From Earliella scabrosa (lineage: Eukaryota; Basidiomycota; Agaricomycetes; Polyporales; Polyporaceae), in NCBI GenBank assembly GCA_022605405.1, contig JABYQQ010000027.1:62001-126000 (forward strand): a stretch of 64,000 nt of DNA, written 5' to 3'. The notes below the pieces were generated by a model that worked only from the letters and a program-made list of their open reading frames with translations, searched no databases and was not told where the DNA came from. A program made the position numbers and the translations under genes. Below are positions 1 to 11,073 of the stretch, piece after piece; position 1 is the stretch's first letter; every line of letters begins with the position of its first letter.

Positions 1-1
1 G

Positions 2-418
2 ACGAACAATCCACAATTTTCGACCAATGGCTACGCACCAGGCCCCTCGGACACCACCGTAACCACCAGAGGGGCTGTAGACGCCAACCCCCTGGCTATC
101 GCCCGACACGACCTCGCCGCCAGCGACTATCCCGCCGCAGCCCAAGTTCTCTTGCGCATCTTCGAAGCCGACGTGGAGCGCTACAGCGCCCGGTGCCATC
201 AACTGGAAACGTTGGTGAACCAGCTTCGAGAGCAGATTGCAGACGTCCCGCGGGCCGCCCTTGGAGAGGATGGTGCTGTAGATGGCGAAACCGTGGAATG
301 GCTTTGGAGCACGACGGTTGGAGGTACTTCCGGACTCAGAGGTCGTTTGATTGAGAACCCGACAGACAATGGTGGTCAGTCTATACGGACTGACGTGGTA
401 GATGTGGAGGAAGACTAA
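2..418 (+). CDS. Partial protein, C-terminal 138 residues, unknown function
   Basis: The frame is open from base 2 to a TAA at 416-418, so the 5' part lies before the window. The visible part has a short predicted coiled coil (about residues 50-75, rich in Leu, Glu, Gln and Arg) and then the motif DGETVEWLW near residue 97, with an acidic C-terminus (VDVEED). The DGETVE-x-x-W motif returns twice in the gene at 17319, which suggests a common family or domain. I do not recognise the family. KDZ transposases contain a similar DGExxERxWS motif, but nothing else here looks like a transposase. A splice into this exon upstream of the window cannot be excluded. Confidence 0.55.
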   Translation, partial: TNNPQFSTNGYAPGPSDTTVTTRGAVDANPLAIARHDLAASDYPAAAQVLLRIFEADVERYSARCHQLETLVNQLREQIADVPRAALGEDGAVDGETVEWLWSTTVGGTSGLRGRLIENPTDNGGQSIRTDVVDVEED

Positions 419-1237
419 GTTGTTGGTAATCTGTGACGCATTCAGCCGCCCGGCCCATATCTGGATTCAGATCAGATCTTGATCTGCCTGGATGTCGGAG
501 TTCCGAGTTCGCTTCAACAAGCGCTGAGAAGGAATTGCAAGACATTCCACCATAGCGACATCCGATCTTGCCGACTCTGTCTTGGACGGAACGCCACATG
601 CCTTCACATGGGACATCAGTCAGCGTCCGGCACGGCGTGATGGGCCCGACGGTCCCTCTTTTAAACACCACGTCGACTCTTCGGCCCCCTTTTCAGACCA
701 GCGAGACACCCCCCGCGTTGAAAAGCCTAGTCATCGCCAGCAAATATACCACAGGCTAGCACTGAGCCAGCTTGCTAGCTCTCAGGCGTCTTATCAGGGA
801 CGCCATCTTGTCTTGGCCTGTCAGGGATCGTATCAAGCGCAGACTCTCGTGTGTACGACCTCTAGTGTTTCCAACCTTGAGGGCCCAGGTCAGTACACAC
901 AATCTACGACGTGCGGCGAACCCAATCGCGCAGACGGTAGCTCACCACATACCCCCACTTGCTCGTCGAAGATGTCTTCACCGTCGTCGAGCGCCACGTG
1001 TCCTCGGTTGCCGGCCTTTCGCATTCCCCCTCTATCGTTACCCCTTCCACACCCCCCCGTATCTCAAACGAGAGGACGCGTAGTTTCGCATCAGAAGCAT
1101 CCCAGTGAGCAGGGCACAATAGGGTCGCCTCGGCCCTTAGTGTCATGCATGGATGGCGATCGCTATCACCGACGTGCTCCTCTCAGGGCTAACCAGAAGT
1201 ATCCAAGTGGGTATCGATCTCTAGTTCGTGCCATCTG
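419..1237. other. Gap with long but unconvincing open frames
   Basis: A plus-strand frame is open from about 582 to 1238 and ends in TGATG, overlapping the next ATG. Its composition is rich in Ser, Pro, Thr and Arg with no domain-like segment. It may be a 5' leader or upstream exon of the next gene, but I cannot support it as a protein. Confidence 0.3.
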
Positions 1238-3337
1238 ATGCCGGACGCTGATACTGACACCACGCCGTGGTATTGCTCAGTCCCTGATGTTACTCATCCT
1301 GCCGACGCCCGGGTGGCCGCTGAAGTGGACGATCGTCTTATCACTTCCCCCAACCAAGACTGGGTTCCTGCACTTCCTTGTGGTAGCAACGTCATGAAGG
1401 TTTACACCGATGGTCTGTGGGGTCTCCACGAATATTCACGGTGGCCACAGCGTCTTCTGGCCAACATGTTGCACGTACCTTGTATCCCGACTCCCCGCGC
1501 AGTGCCCACCCAGCTACAAATTCTCTGGGCGTCCCTTAATCCACACCACGATTGGGTAGAGCTTCAATCAGACGGCCTGGTTGGAAGAGGGTACTTGGCA
1601 GTGCCGATACAAGACCGGCTCATCTATGCGGCACACCGCGCGATCGAACGGTTTCACAGCCTGGATCACGTCCCGCCGCGTCGTCTGGCGTTTGGTCAAG
1701 AGCTCATCCTCGTGCTCCGCCAGTGTATCGAACGCATGCGCAGATGGCCGGCCCTTCCGACGGTCGCTATAGCGCTCGGGGCGCATATCCAACGCGTCAC
1801 ACTTGAGCTGATGGGGCTTGAGACATACTTCAACATCGTCTTGCCACGGGCCGACAGCGGCGAGGATTTCAGCAACGATATCTTGCCGGTTGTCGGGGTG
1901 TTCGTCACCAGTCTTTCATCAGCCATGACGTGCACCCGGATTGGTCTGCCGACGTGGCTCGTGCGACCCTTCACCCCAGAGATCAGAATCTGGCAAGTGG
2001 TGCCATGTACGCAACCCCACCATCTCCAGACATCGCACGGTACCACGCTGAATTCTCATGGTCCTCACGCCATGGCGGGAATCCTCAATGCCGCACAGAA
2101 CGATTGGCTCGCTGACATGGTCTTCGTCGTCAGTAGACAGCTATGTGCGGTCCATGCGCCGACTCTTCCTACCATGGACGATCCGCCAGGGGCACCTCGC
2201 AAATTACGGGTCATCACGAAATCACTTGCCGTTCCTGTGCGCCCTGAACCTCATGAAACGTCTCAAGCGGCCTCTCGAGCCTCGCGACCTGCGCTATCTC
2301 GTCTGCGACCGGAGCTCACGACCGCATCGCGGTCGTGCATTGATACGAGACCATCACTCCACCACCCTTCTCGTCAATTCACCCTATCGCCTTTCTACAA
2401 CATCCCTCCCGCTTGGCAGCGCGCGCTAGAGCGAGCCGGGACCCTGGACCAGCCGGAACACTCGGCCCAATACTTTTACCCCCCACCCTTCCTCCTCGAT
2501 ACCATCTCAACTCGGAGCTTTGTGCCCGAATGCGTTCCGAATCCGGGGGCAGCTCGCTATGACGAGAAGGTACCCCGCTATATCCACAATCTAGTCCGCA
2601 TCAGGGAGTTCTGTCGACTCAGGCTCCTGGAGCTCACCTGGTCGGGTCGACCACTCTCTATCGCCGAGTGGCGCGTGGCCTTGTGGGGAGATTATGAAGC
2701 GAAGGCTCATCCTGTCATCCGCGGCTCGGAGGGTGAGCAGCGCCGTGCCAAGCGCAAACATAACGAAAGGAATGCGATAGGGCGCCTTTTCGGGGAGGGT
2801 GCTTGCTTGCCATCCTACACGCTTTCGGACGCCCCGACGCTCGGCGATCAGGTCGTAACGGCCGAGGTTGCGGCGCGCGACAGGCGGGTGCGTAACGCCC
2901 TTCTCTGGGAGGCCCACGAAATTAGCTGGCGGTGCGAGCTGATGGCACTGGACCGCGCTCTCCTCCCTCGGGATGACTGGCCGGTGGTCGACGTCTGGGC
3001 ACGAGACTCACAGATTTCCGCAGTGTGGGGTCTAGATTCTGCCGCGATGGGAGTTGTCCCCGACATATCGACAGAGCCTGCACAGTTCGGATGGAAGTCT
3101 ACGACAGACGGCGACTGGTCTGCATGCATCCCCTTCCTCCGCGCTTTTTTGGACGTCATCTGCCGATGGCCCAATCGGCCACCGTACCTGGTCGGCGCGT
3201 TGCGGAATCAGTCATGGGACGCTGACGAGTACTCGTTGATTCAGGAAGTGGCGGCGAATTTCTACACCCAGACATTCGTGGCCAAGTTCCATCGTCTACC
3301 TATTGTCCCTATCGCATGCATCGACCAATTCTCCTGA
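1238..3337 (+). CDS. 699-residue single-exon protein of unknown function
   Basis: The frame is uninterrupted for 2.1 kb with balanced amino-acid composition, unlike the intron-rich neighbours. The N-terminal third (residues 40-250) has many Trp, Leu and Pro residues and looks globular, for example WGLHEYSRWPQRLLANML at about residue 61. A Ser/Pro/Arg-rich linker follows at about 330-400, and a second globular part runs from about 400 to 699. I see no membrane segments, signal peptide or catalytic motif I can name. The ATG overlaps the stop of the preceding open frame (TGATG); an earlier start through an upstream exon is possible. The gene ends 363 bp before the next one, on the same strand. 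I suspect a basidiomycete-restricted family, perhaps carried by a mobile region, but this is inference. Confidence 0.7.
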   Translation: MPDADTDTTPWYCSVPDVTHPADARVAAEVDDRLITSPNQDWVPALPCGSNVMKVYTDGLWGLHEYSRWPQRLLANMLHVPCIPTPRAVPTQLQILWASLNPHHDWVELQSDGLVGRGYLAVPIQDRLIYAAHRAIERFHSLDHVPPRRLAFGQELILVLRQCIERMRRWPALPTVAIALGAHIQRVTLELMGLETYFNIVLPRADSGEDFSNDILPVVGVFVTSLSSAMTCTRIGLPTWLVRPFTPEIRIWQVVPCTQPHHLQTSHGTTLNSHGPHAMAGILNAAQNDWLADMVFVVSRQLCAVHAPTLPTMDDPPGAPRKLRVITKSLAVPVRPEPHETSQAASRASRPALSRLRPELTTASRSCIDTRPSLHHPSRQFTLSPFYNIPPAWQRALERAGTLDQPEHSAQYFYPPPFLLDTISTRSFVPECVPNPGAARYDEKVPRYIHNLVRIREFCRLRLLELTWSGRPLSIAEWRVALWGDYEAKAHPVIRGSEGEQRRAKRKHNERNAIGRLFGEGACLPSYTLSDAPTLGDQVVTAEVAARDRRVRNALLWEAHEISWRCELMALDRALLPRDDWPVVDVWARDSQISAVWGLDSAAMGVVPDISTEPAQFGWKSTTDGDWSACIPFLRAFLDVICRWPNRPPYLVGALRNQSWDADEYSLIQEVAANFYTQTFVAKFHRLPIVPIACIDQFS

Positions 3338-3700
3338 CATCCATGGACAGTAATGTGTGTTATTGCATTATCCTAGCTACCTGATTTCTCTGGGACTGGT
3401 GTTGTCCGTCACTGCGACTGCAAAGTGGTTTTGCCGGCGCCTTTTCGTGACAGATTGATCCGTAAGCGGCAAGCCACTAGTGCGTCTCGTTTGATCTGGA
3501 TCTCGCTTGGCTCTTGCCACGTAGGATCGCTGGCAAGGCTGTTCCCAATCAAGACAAGTCGACAGGCACTGAACCTCTCCTAGAGCACGTCGTCTCAGCT
3601 GGATTGATCACTTTGAGTCGTCATACCTCGATCTCTGAGTTCTCGTGCTTCCTCTCCTCTAGTGCTACTGGTTCTTTCTTCGACCTACACCTCTATTGCC
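3338..3700. other. Upstream region of the 858-residue gene
   Basis: Intergenic, 363 bp. Long pyrimidine-rich stretches just before the ATG at 3701 fit a fungal leader. I see no clear TATA box or named operator. Confidence 0.3.
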
Positions 3701-6655
3701 ATGGGAAGGCAGGTTGAGAAATTCCGTGACGAGGAGAAAGCGTTTCTCATCGGTCAGATTCGCAACCGCGCCGTCGTGCGCGACGTTCTACTCGCGGGCG
3801 AGGGTAACTTCTATGTCATCGCGGCCAATCTCATAATTGCCGAATACGAGAAGACATTCGGCGACCCTCTTGCCCCGGAGAGCGAGAAGGCCTTCAAAAA
3901 TCGCCGCAAGAATGCCAAAGGACAGCGCAAGGCCGAGCTTGAGAGGAAGCTCGGAGAGACCGAGGAGGAGGCGCAAGCCCGCATGGAAGGACGAGTGAAG
4001 GTACGCTTCGACATGAAGTCTGTTGATGTATCACAGACCACGGTTCATCAGGACATCAAGAGTTGGCTTAAGACCAACTGGAATCGAGAAAGGGTCAGGG
4101 CGGGGCTCCCACTGCCTCCGATGACAGCGACGCGCAGGCATCGGCGCATAGGAGCGCTTGATGCCTTCATGCTGAGCGACCTCAAACGCGAACTCAGTCC
4201 TCTCACTGTGGACAAGCAGGGGAAGCCTTTGCTGGGTCTCGACCGCCGTCGTGCAGCAAGGATATTCGGTGGCCTGGCTCCGGAGAAGATCGCCGAGTTT
4301 CAAGACGAGGCAACCCGCATGAATCTGGAGCGTGCTGCCGAAGATCTCGTCGACACCGACGAATGCGATGAAGCCACTCGAGCGCAGTGAGCATTGTAAA
4401 CGCAGGGTCTTGTGAAAATCTCTCATCTATGACAGGAGGGTCCCCTCTGCGAAGGAATGGGTCAAAGGGGTCACCGCGCACCTCCACAAGCACGTCGACT
4501 GGCTAGGAGGAGCCATGTTTGGAGGACGCGGTCAAGATGGGGGATTGGATATCGTCAAGTACGTCGTGGTTCTCAGAAGAGTTCTCAGCTGCTAACTCTA
4601 CTCTTCCGCAGCGCCTCGCACGGCGTAGATAGTCAAGGAAGAGACTATATTGTTGCCTTGTGCCATCAGATAGGCTGGACCGTGGATCAATTGAAGGCGT
4701 GGACGGCCTATTGGTTCTATGACGCGATGAACGGTGAGTCTTCACCACTATGATATGACGACCAATTCATTCCTCGGCTAGTTACCCAAAATTGTTGCAC
4801 CCACGGCGGTGGTTCTGCTCACGGACAGGAGCTCACGCCCTCCCAATCCATGAATCTGGTCGACGACGCTGAAGATCATCCACAAGCAGCCATGTGCACA
4901 GCCCGCGCCCCTGTGGTATCTGGTGTGGAAAATCGTTCCGAGTTTGAGAGCACCTCATCTGCTCCGTCTATCCCGCTTGGTTCTCCAACGGCGCATCCTG
5001 TACTGGACATCACCGACTCATGCTGGGCAACTACGGAGTCCCAAGGAGAACAAGCGATCCGGCTCGCCTCCCAAGCAGACCGTAGGTCGCCTCAGCGTGT
5101 CGAAGAGGATCATGCTAGTCGCGGAAGCCCGCAAGTGTGAGTTACTGGCTGTCCACTTTGAGAAGAAGTGCTGACTGTTGCGTACAGGTCACCATCCCCA
5201 CTCGCTGTGAGCGCTCACGTTCGCGTTCGCCAGGCGGAAGACGAGCCAGCGATCTGGCCGGAACCCCGAGAAGACCGGACGCTGCCGGCGCACGTCGAGC
5301 AGCACCAAGTTCGTCCCGCCCCCCCCAAAGCGTGAGTCTCACCCAGCTTACGATCCCATGTTCCCACGTTGAAAAGACGTTCTCGTCGTTACACAGGTCA
5401 CGAACTGCCCAAGAGCCGCGACTGGTACTACATGATCCCCTCGACATAAACCATCCCCCACCCGTTTCCAACGACGGCGACGGTCAGGTCTCAGATGAGG
5501 CATCTTTCATGATGCCGTCCTTTACGGAGGACCTTGACTTTGCTCCACGCGAACCTGAATCGCCTTCACCACTGGTCCGACGGTCTCCCGGGGACGGTCG
5601 TACGACAACCGGCGATCACGTCAGATATCGCTCCTTGTCTCCGAGTGCCAGCCCGGGAACCAGCCCTACCCCGCCGCCACGCGCATTGCCAATGTTCGAT
5701 GCTGGACCGTCTCACCGGATACCGTCCGGGAAGTCAAGGACCGCGCAACCTCCTCTCCCCTCTCTTCTTGAAGGGCGCCATGCTCCGGAGTTTGATGACC
5801 ATGTTCGTCCCGAGTCTCCGAACACTTCGGCCCATCCCTCGCAGGACCCGTGTACGCAACATTCAGGCGTTGGTCTACACCGCTCTGTCTCCCCTTCATA
5901 CCATCCTTCTCTTGTGGACGACCTGTCCTCCTTTGCTCAGGATCTATCTCATGGACAGTCTCTCGGTCAATCTACGACACATACTCACTTCGACCCTGGC
6001 AAACCACCTCAAACACCGCGTAAGATCTCCCGACGCCCCACGTTCCAGTCACCGTATCGGACGCCGCGTAAAGCGAACCATCCTCCAAACACCGGCACAT
6101 CGGACAGTACGACGCAGCTCATGGCTGTATGTACCCCTCCCGCGCACCCAACTCCTCGGGTCCAACACCCTGGCAGCACTAGCTCGCCGGAGAAGCTTGC
6201 AAGGCAGAATCTTCGCCCGCCGAAAACCGCACATCCCGGCATGCCGCTTCCAAAAGCGTCTCAACGGCGGGACAAGAGGAAGCTCTCCGAGGATTTCTTC
6301 TCCGTCGATCCCCAAGGTGGTCGAGGACGACGCAAGGGAGCAGAGTCTGCTCGTGCGCGCGGTGATAACCCGTGAGTGTCATCGGTGGTGCGCGACCGGC
6401 GACGAACTAATTCCTGATGTGCTAGTGTACTCACGCTGGCGGAGAAACGCGAGGCTGCGCGGAAACGCGCTGCAGAGGAGAAACGCGCCGCAGCGCGACA
6501 GCACACCGCAGCCGCGCGTCGCAACTCCACCCCCCACGATGAAGAGCAAGCAGGGTCCTCCCGGTAAGTAGTTTACGAACCAGTGCACGGCTATTCGCAT
6601 GGAATGAACAACTCCACACAGTCAGCCACGCAAACGAAGGAAAAAATCGGCATGA
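3701..6655 (+). CDS. 858-residue probable nuclear protein, eight exons, unknown family
   Basis: I join 3701..4386, 4436..4558, 4612..4733, 4782..5136, 5188..5331, 5397..6371, 6426..6563 and 6622..6655; every intron is 47-58 bp with GT..AG ends and frame is kept throughout. The ATG at 3701 (MGRQVEKF) is chosen over an in-frame ATG at 3662 because the extra residues look like leader. The N-terminal half (1-310) is helical and charged, then globular with the stretch WLGGAMFGGRGQDGGLDIVN across exons 2-3. The middle (about 360-790) is disordered and rich in Ser, Pro, Thr and Arg. Exon 7 encodes an Ala/Glu/Lys/Arg coiled coil (LAEKREAARKRAAEEKRAAA) and the tiny last exon gives a basic tail, QPRKRRKKSA, which is a good nuclear localisation signal. 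Function unknown. Confidence 0.72.
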
Positions 6656-6665
6656 GGGCGGTGTT

Positions 6666-6975
6666 ATGGCTGCAATGACGGTGACTCAGGCCTCTGATGG
6701 TATGCGACTCTGCCGAGTTTCATCACCGCTGGCCGCATCTTTAGTCGCAATGGTTGTTTGTCACCCGGAATCTCGTTGCTACGATAGATCTAGAAAGTGT
6801 ACCTATTCGCGCGAAAGCAGAGGACCACCCCGTTCAGGCACTAGGAGCGACTGAGACTAAGCCTCTCGCAGTCTCTGGCAGATTTTCTCTCTTGCGATCG
6901 CGTCCGGTCTCCGATGCACCACGCATGCTGCCAAGTCGACAGCGGACCAACAATATTGCCAACGGGTGTTCATGA
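6666..6975 (+). CDS. Small two-exon ORF, 73 residues
   Basis: Joining 6666..6699 and 6788..6975 removes an 88-bp GT..AG intron and gives a 73-residue hydrophilic protein ending GCS. It begins 10 bp after the previous stop. It may not be an independent gene: it could be the 5' end of the gene at 7120, with a further intron starting near 6962. No domain is recognised. Confidence 0.35.
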
Positions 6976-7056
6976 ATCATGCTCTGTGCGGAGTCAGAAG
7001 CGAGAATGGAACTCCGACTAGCTGGTAGGCTCTGGATTCAGCTCACTCGTTCCATG

Positions 7057-7094
7057 TCCATCCCATCCCATCCCATCCCATCTCATCCCATCCC
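7057..7094. repeat. CATCC pentanucleotide microsatellite
   Basis: About seven tandem CATCC units with one C-to-T change. It lies in frame just before the ATG chosen for the next gene; translated through, it would add a short Pro/Ser/His/Ile repeat (PSHPIPSHPIP) to the N-terminus. Confidence 0.85.
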
Positions 7095-7119
7095 GACACC
7101 GACTGCTTTGCATAAAGCT

Positions 7120-9951
7120 ATGGCAATCTTCCGTGCATACAGTCTCCCCGGGGCAAACGCTGAACCGCTCGTTCGCATATCTCGGAAACCGGACAAGAAA
7201 TACAGTGATGCACTAAAAGCTGCATGTAATAGTGGCAGCGAAGCTCGCGTTCCCGAGGGCCCGCCCGAATGTCCCATCTGTCACACATACACCGAGTACT
7301 GGGCGCAGATCTGTTATATGGAGACCGTCGCAGGAGCCTTTGTGCTGATCGTAAGCGACTACATCACTTTGAGATTGCATTGAAGACCTTCTTATTCGAA
7401 TTGGGTATAACGTTAGGGGAAAGCCTGTGGACATAGGCACTGGCCTCCTCAAGAAGGCCCTCCAGAAGCACAGCTGGAGAAGATCGAAGCCCAACGCAAA
7501 CGCGATAAGGGCGGTGAACCACTCGCCACTTCCCAGAGCAACTATAGCCCGGCCAAACGCGCCACAGTCAGCATAATACGAAGTAAGATCAATGTGAAGT
7601 CAGCAGTGGCAAACAAGGAATCGGGGGGGGTCAGCCGCCGTCGCCGTCGTCGCCTAGAAGAGAACGAGGGGCCGGGACCAACTCCAGATCTGGTATGTCG
7701 TCTCAAGCTTGTTCTCAGGACTGATATAGATGAAGGAGCCGTTTCAGTCGACACGTAAGTCAAGGATGAGCCTGCGGCCGCCAAGTGCAGGGGGCCCGAA
7801 CGCTGTGAGATCGTTCATTTCCGCATTGGCTCCCTTTTGCTCACGATACCTGCCAAGACTGCGCGTACACATTCAGCAGCCAATATTCGAGTGGTGCTCT
7901 GGTACGAGGTAGGCATGTTCCAGCGGTTGAATACGACGTTTACTAACAAGGTCGACTAGAATACCGTTGAGCCGATCCGCCAAGTGGTCGAGTGCACGAA
8001 CATGGATGAACCATCTGTCATTCTCGCCAACTTCGGATGGATACAGGCGCTCGGTGATGTCTTCGACTTCTGGAGTCTTGACTTCGCGGAATGGCTCGAC
8101 GTTGAAGATCTCGAAGAACCCATCCCCGTGAGCATCGACGCAGCAATTCTTTATGTGCGAGTGCGCGGTGTCCTAGCTTCTCAATTCTTTCCCGAACTCC
8201 GCCTACTCGAGGCTAGTATGGGATGGCCCCCGTATCTCAGTCACGATGTTCTACGCCCACTCGGCCCCGAAAACAACACGTCTGTGGTGGTCCTCATATG
8301 GTCGGAGGTACGATGACGCGCTCAATATGTTGGCTACTCATCTCTGACATTGAAGCAGGATCATCGTGGTCCTAGAGCATTCCGGCTTCCAGTTCGCGCC
8401 AATCTTTTGGTGATAGAGCGCACCGATGCATATCAGCAAGGTCTAACCGGTCTCACAGGGGCCAATGTCCTATGCTACTGGGCGGAGAGTGAGATGGCTT
8501 GGAAGCGGGTCAAACGGGATCGACCGTTGATAGTCGACGTTACTGCCCCACTCCTGCTTGTCCGCCGTCTCGACGCGTTCTACATGCGCGGACTCGGAGA
8601 TGCTATCCACTTCCTGAACTTTGCGCGGGTCTCTCAGAACCTCACGACCATTGTCGATGCGCGGCCAGCAACCATACAAGAGATACGCACAACTGAGGTG
8701 AGTCGAATTCCCGATGGGATGACCACTCTAAGTGCCTAAATCACTGGAAAATAGCAGAAGCATAGCCATACCGCGCAGGAGGGTGCCGAGGACAGACACT
8801 TTAGGTCCAGTCCGATGCCAGGGAGGACCCAGCAGAATCTCCGGTGGGAGCGCAGCCCTTCCGTCGTTCTCGTCGATGGTCCTTCCCTTCCCAGCGCACA
8901 AGGCCGCTCTAGGAGCATGTCCGTCGACTCGAACGGCTCAGTCGAGTTTGTCGACGACACCTCCATCGTCTTGATGGGCCAGCTCCCGTATGTGGAGAGC
9001 GGCTTACGGACGGAACCTCAAGACACGGCATCGCGAGAGCGCAGCCCTTCCGTCGTCCTCGTCGATGGTCCTTCCCTTCCCAGCGCGCAAGGCCGCTCTA
9101 GGAGCATGTCCGTCGACTCGAACGGCTCAGTCGAGTTTGTCGACGACACCTCCATCGTCTTGATGGCCCAGCTCCCGCATGTAGAGAGCGGCTTACGGCG
9201 GACCCGCTCTCAGGCGCGACCGCGAAGCAACGCCACAGCGCAACCCCAATCCACGGAACCTCAAGACACGGCATCGCGAGAGCGCAGCCCTTCCGTCGTC
9301 CTCGTCGATGGTCCTTCCCTTCCCAGCGCGCAAGGCCGCTCTAGGAGCATGTCCGTCGACTCGAACGGCTCAGTCGAGTTTGTCGACGACACCTCCATCG
9401 TCTTGATGGCCCAGCTCCCGCATGTAGAGAGCGGCTTACGGCGGACCCGCTCTCAGGCGCGACCGCGAAGCAACGCCACAGCGCATCCCCAATCCACGGA
9501 ACCTCAAGGCACGGCATCGCGAGAGCTCAGCCCTTCCGTCGTCCTCGTCGACGGTCCTTCCCTTCCCAGCGCGCAAGGCCGCTCTCGGAGCATCTCCGCC
9601 GACTCGACCAGGAGCCAACTTCTCCATGAGGCCTCTTTGACTTCAATCGTTCAGCTCAAACATCGCGGTGAACGAGACATCCTCACGCCCGTCAACGACG
9701 CTATCAGTCTCCAGGACCACAAGGGGCACAGTTACTCCCCGCGTTTGTCTGTCAACTCAGTCGGATGTGCGGGCGATGCATTACATGAGGCCTTAGGCGC
9801 AATGGAAGGGTGCGAATTCCATCGGGGAGAAGCGCAGGTGGAGCGTGATGCAGGACCACTCCAGCCGGGTGCCAGTAGGATCAGTTCTCCTAGCAGGCAG
9901 CGACGTTCTTCCATCAGTAGTGTGGAGGAACTACTGCTCAAAGGCCTTTAA
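7120..9951 (+). CDS. 844-residue Cys/His-finger protein with a repetitive C-terminal tail
   Basis: Exons are 7120..7350, 7417..7692, 7765..7908, 7960..8307, 8359..8697 and 8755..9951, all joined in phase 0. Residues 51-85 form a putative zinc site, C51-x2-C54-x10-C65-x15-C81-x3-H85, followed by a basic helical segment with RRRRRR. The third exon boundary (acceptor AAG at 7762-7764) is the weakest. Exons 4-5 (about 218-446) look globular, rich in Val, Leu and Trp. Exon 6 is a disordered Ser/Arg/Pro-rich tail containing near-identical repeats. The minus-strand gene at 21119-21975 matches exons 1-4 in sequence, Cys/His spacing and some intron positions, so this is a paralogue pair. The start could be earlier, at 7053 or 6979, because homology reaches just before the ATG. 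Function unknown; a nuclear or nucleic-acid role is a guess from the zinc site and basic stretch. Confidence 0.7.
8848..9600 (+). repeat. Intragenic tandem repeat, units of 189, 243 and 243 bp plus a partial unit
   Basis: Units start at 8848, 9037, 9280 and 9523. Each begins ERSPSVVLVDGPSLPSAQG (ERSP becomes ELSP in the last). The first unit lacks an 18-residue Arg-rich insert that the next two carry. All lengths are multiples of three, so frame is kept. Nucleotide identity between units 2 and 3 is nearly complete, pointing to recent expansion. Confidence 0.9.
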
Positions 9952-10620
9952 CTTGACACTCGATACATATTACATCCTCTACACGATGCGAATATCAACT
10001 GCGTTGGTACTGTCATCTTTCCACCATGACTGTGCGGCACTAGATATGCGAGACATGCGCGGGCTCTTTGGTATTGGAAGAAGAGGGCCGTCGTGAGATC
10101 TCTCCCGTTGGGTTCGCGATGGAGGGGTCCATCATCTCTGCCTGACGCGCGCATGCCTCAGATGGCGGTTGGAACTTGAGGGTGATACCGAGACACATCA
10201 AGGGTGATGCAGGTCCATGACCGTCCATCCGGGAGGGCACTACGGCTGAAACGAAATTGCGGTCGGAAGATGGCACCAACACAGATCAAGGGCGACGCGT
10301 GTCCATCTGGGAAGGGTGATACGGCGGACACGTTGAGACTCCATGCGGAAGCTAACTGACAGCTTGAAAGATGATCAGAAGAGGCCGAACGCGCCCCGGA
10401 AACCAGCCGGCCAGCAGGACGAGAGACGATGGGCCCTGCACGAATGTTAGTCTCGCTGCAACGCGCGACGCCTGATACCCGAAGCGGATGCGAGCTTATT
10501 GAGGAAATTTGGAGGAAGAAATCAACTTAGCTGCGAGCCTTGGCATTTGCCCGTGTGCTCGAGACCTATTTAACACGAAGCTAACGGAGACTGTGATGTC
10601 GCGACGCCCTACCAGCTGCC
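9952..10620. other. Intergenic, no gene seen
   Basis: Short frames only. There is a faint two-copy repeat about 88 bp apart (near 10194 and 10282, around ATCAAGGGTGATGCAGGTCC). Probable terminator and promoter space for the flanking genes. Confidence 0.3.
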
Positions 10621-11073
10621 ATGAGTCGGCCTCCTTCACCCCTCGAAGACAACCTCTCTGTCGGGCAACCTGACAATGACATGCCTGAAGTGAGTAGACC
10701 TTGGCATCTTTGTGTGTTCATGCTCAATGGATTCTATCCGATATAACAGTTAGCCATCGGTCCGCCTGAAGATGTTCAGGAGCAAGACAGTTCCCGCAGG
10801 GGTCATGTAAGCCTTCACGGGTGGCAGCATGTGATAGAGAGCTGACAGATCCCACCATAGGTCGTCGTCACGATGCGCTTCTCAATTCTTGGAGAAGTTC
10901 CGACGGTGCAGGTCACTGGAGTCAACGTCAGATTAACCGGCAGGACAGACCGCTTGCATGCGCTGCGGGAAATCATATTAGAGGAGTGGAGGCAGTGGGT
11001 CAACACGCGGCTGCGAGAAGAAGTCAACGGGCTCGTAGGGCGTGCCATAGCGACCGCGTTAGGACCTCGTTGA
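10621..11073 (+). CDS. Small three-exon protein, 112 residues, unknown
   Basis: Exons 10621..10689, 10750..10806 and 10861..11073 join in phase 0 across introns of 60 and 54 bp. The first two exons encode an acidic disordered N-terminus (MSRPPSPLEDN). The third encodes a compact segment: a beta-like stretch (VPTVQVTGVNVRLTG) followed by a Leu/Arg/Glu helix (ALREIILEEWRQWVNTRLREE). The same pattern, beta stretch then helix after a disordered start, appears in the gene at 44346-44972 (VKTVSVKHNGVSITK then a helix), so the two may be distant paralogues. No catalytic motif is visible. Confidence 0.55.

Noticed and set aside
2..418. KDZ transposase fragment
   Set aside because: Only the short DGETVE-x-x-W stretch resembles it; no other transposase motif or terminal inverted repeat is seen.
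582..1238. 218-codon plus-strand ORF
   Set aside because: Low-complexity Ser/Pro/Arg composition, no domain and no splice support; treated as gap.
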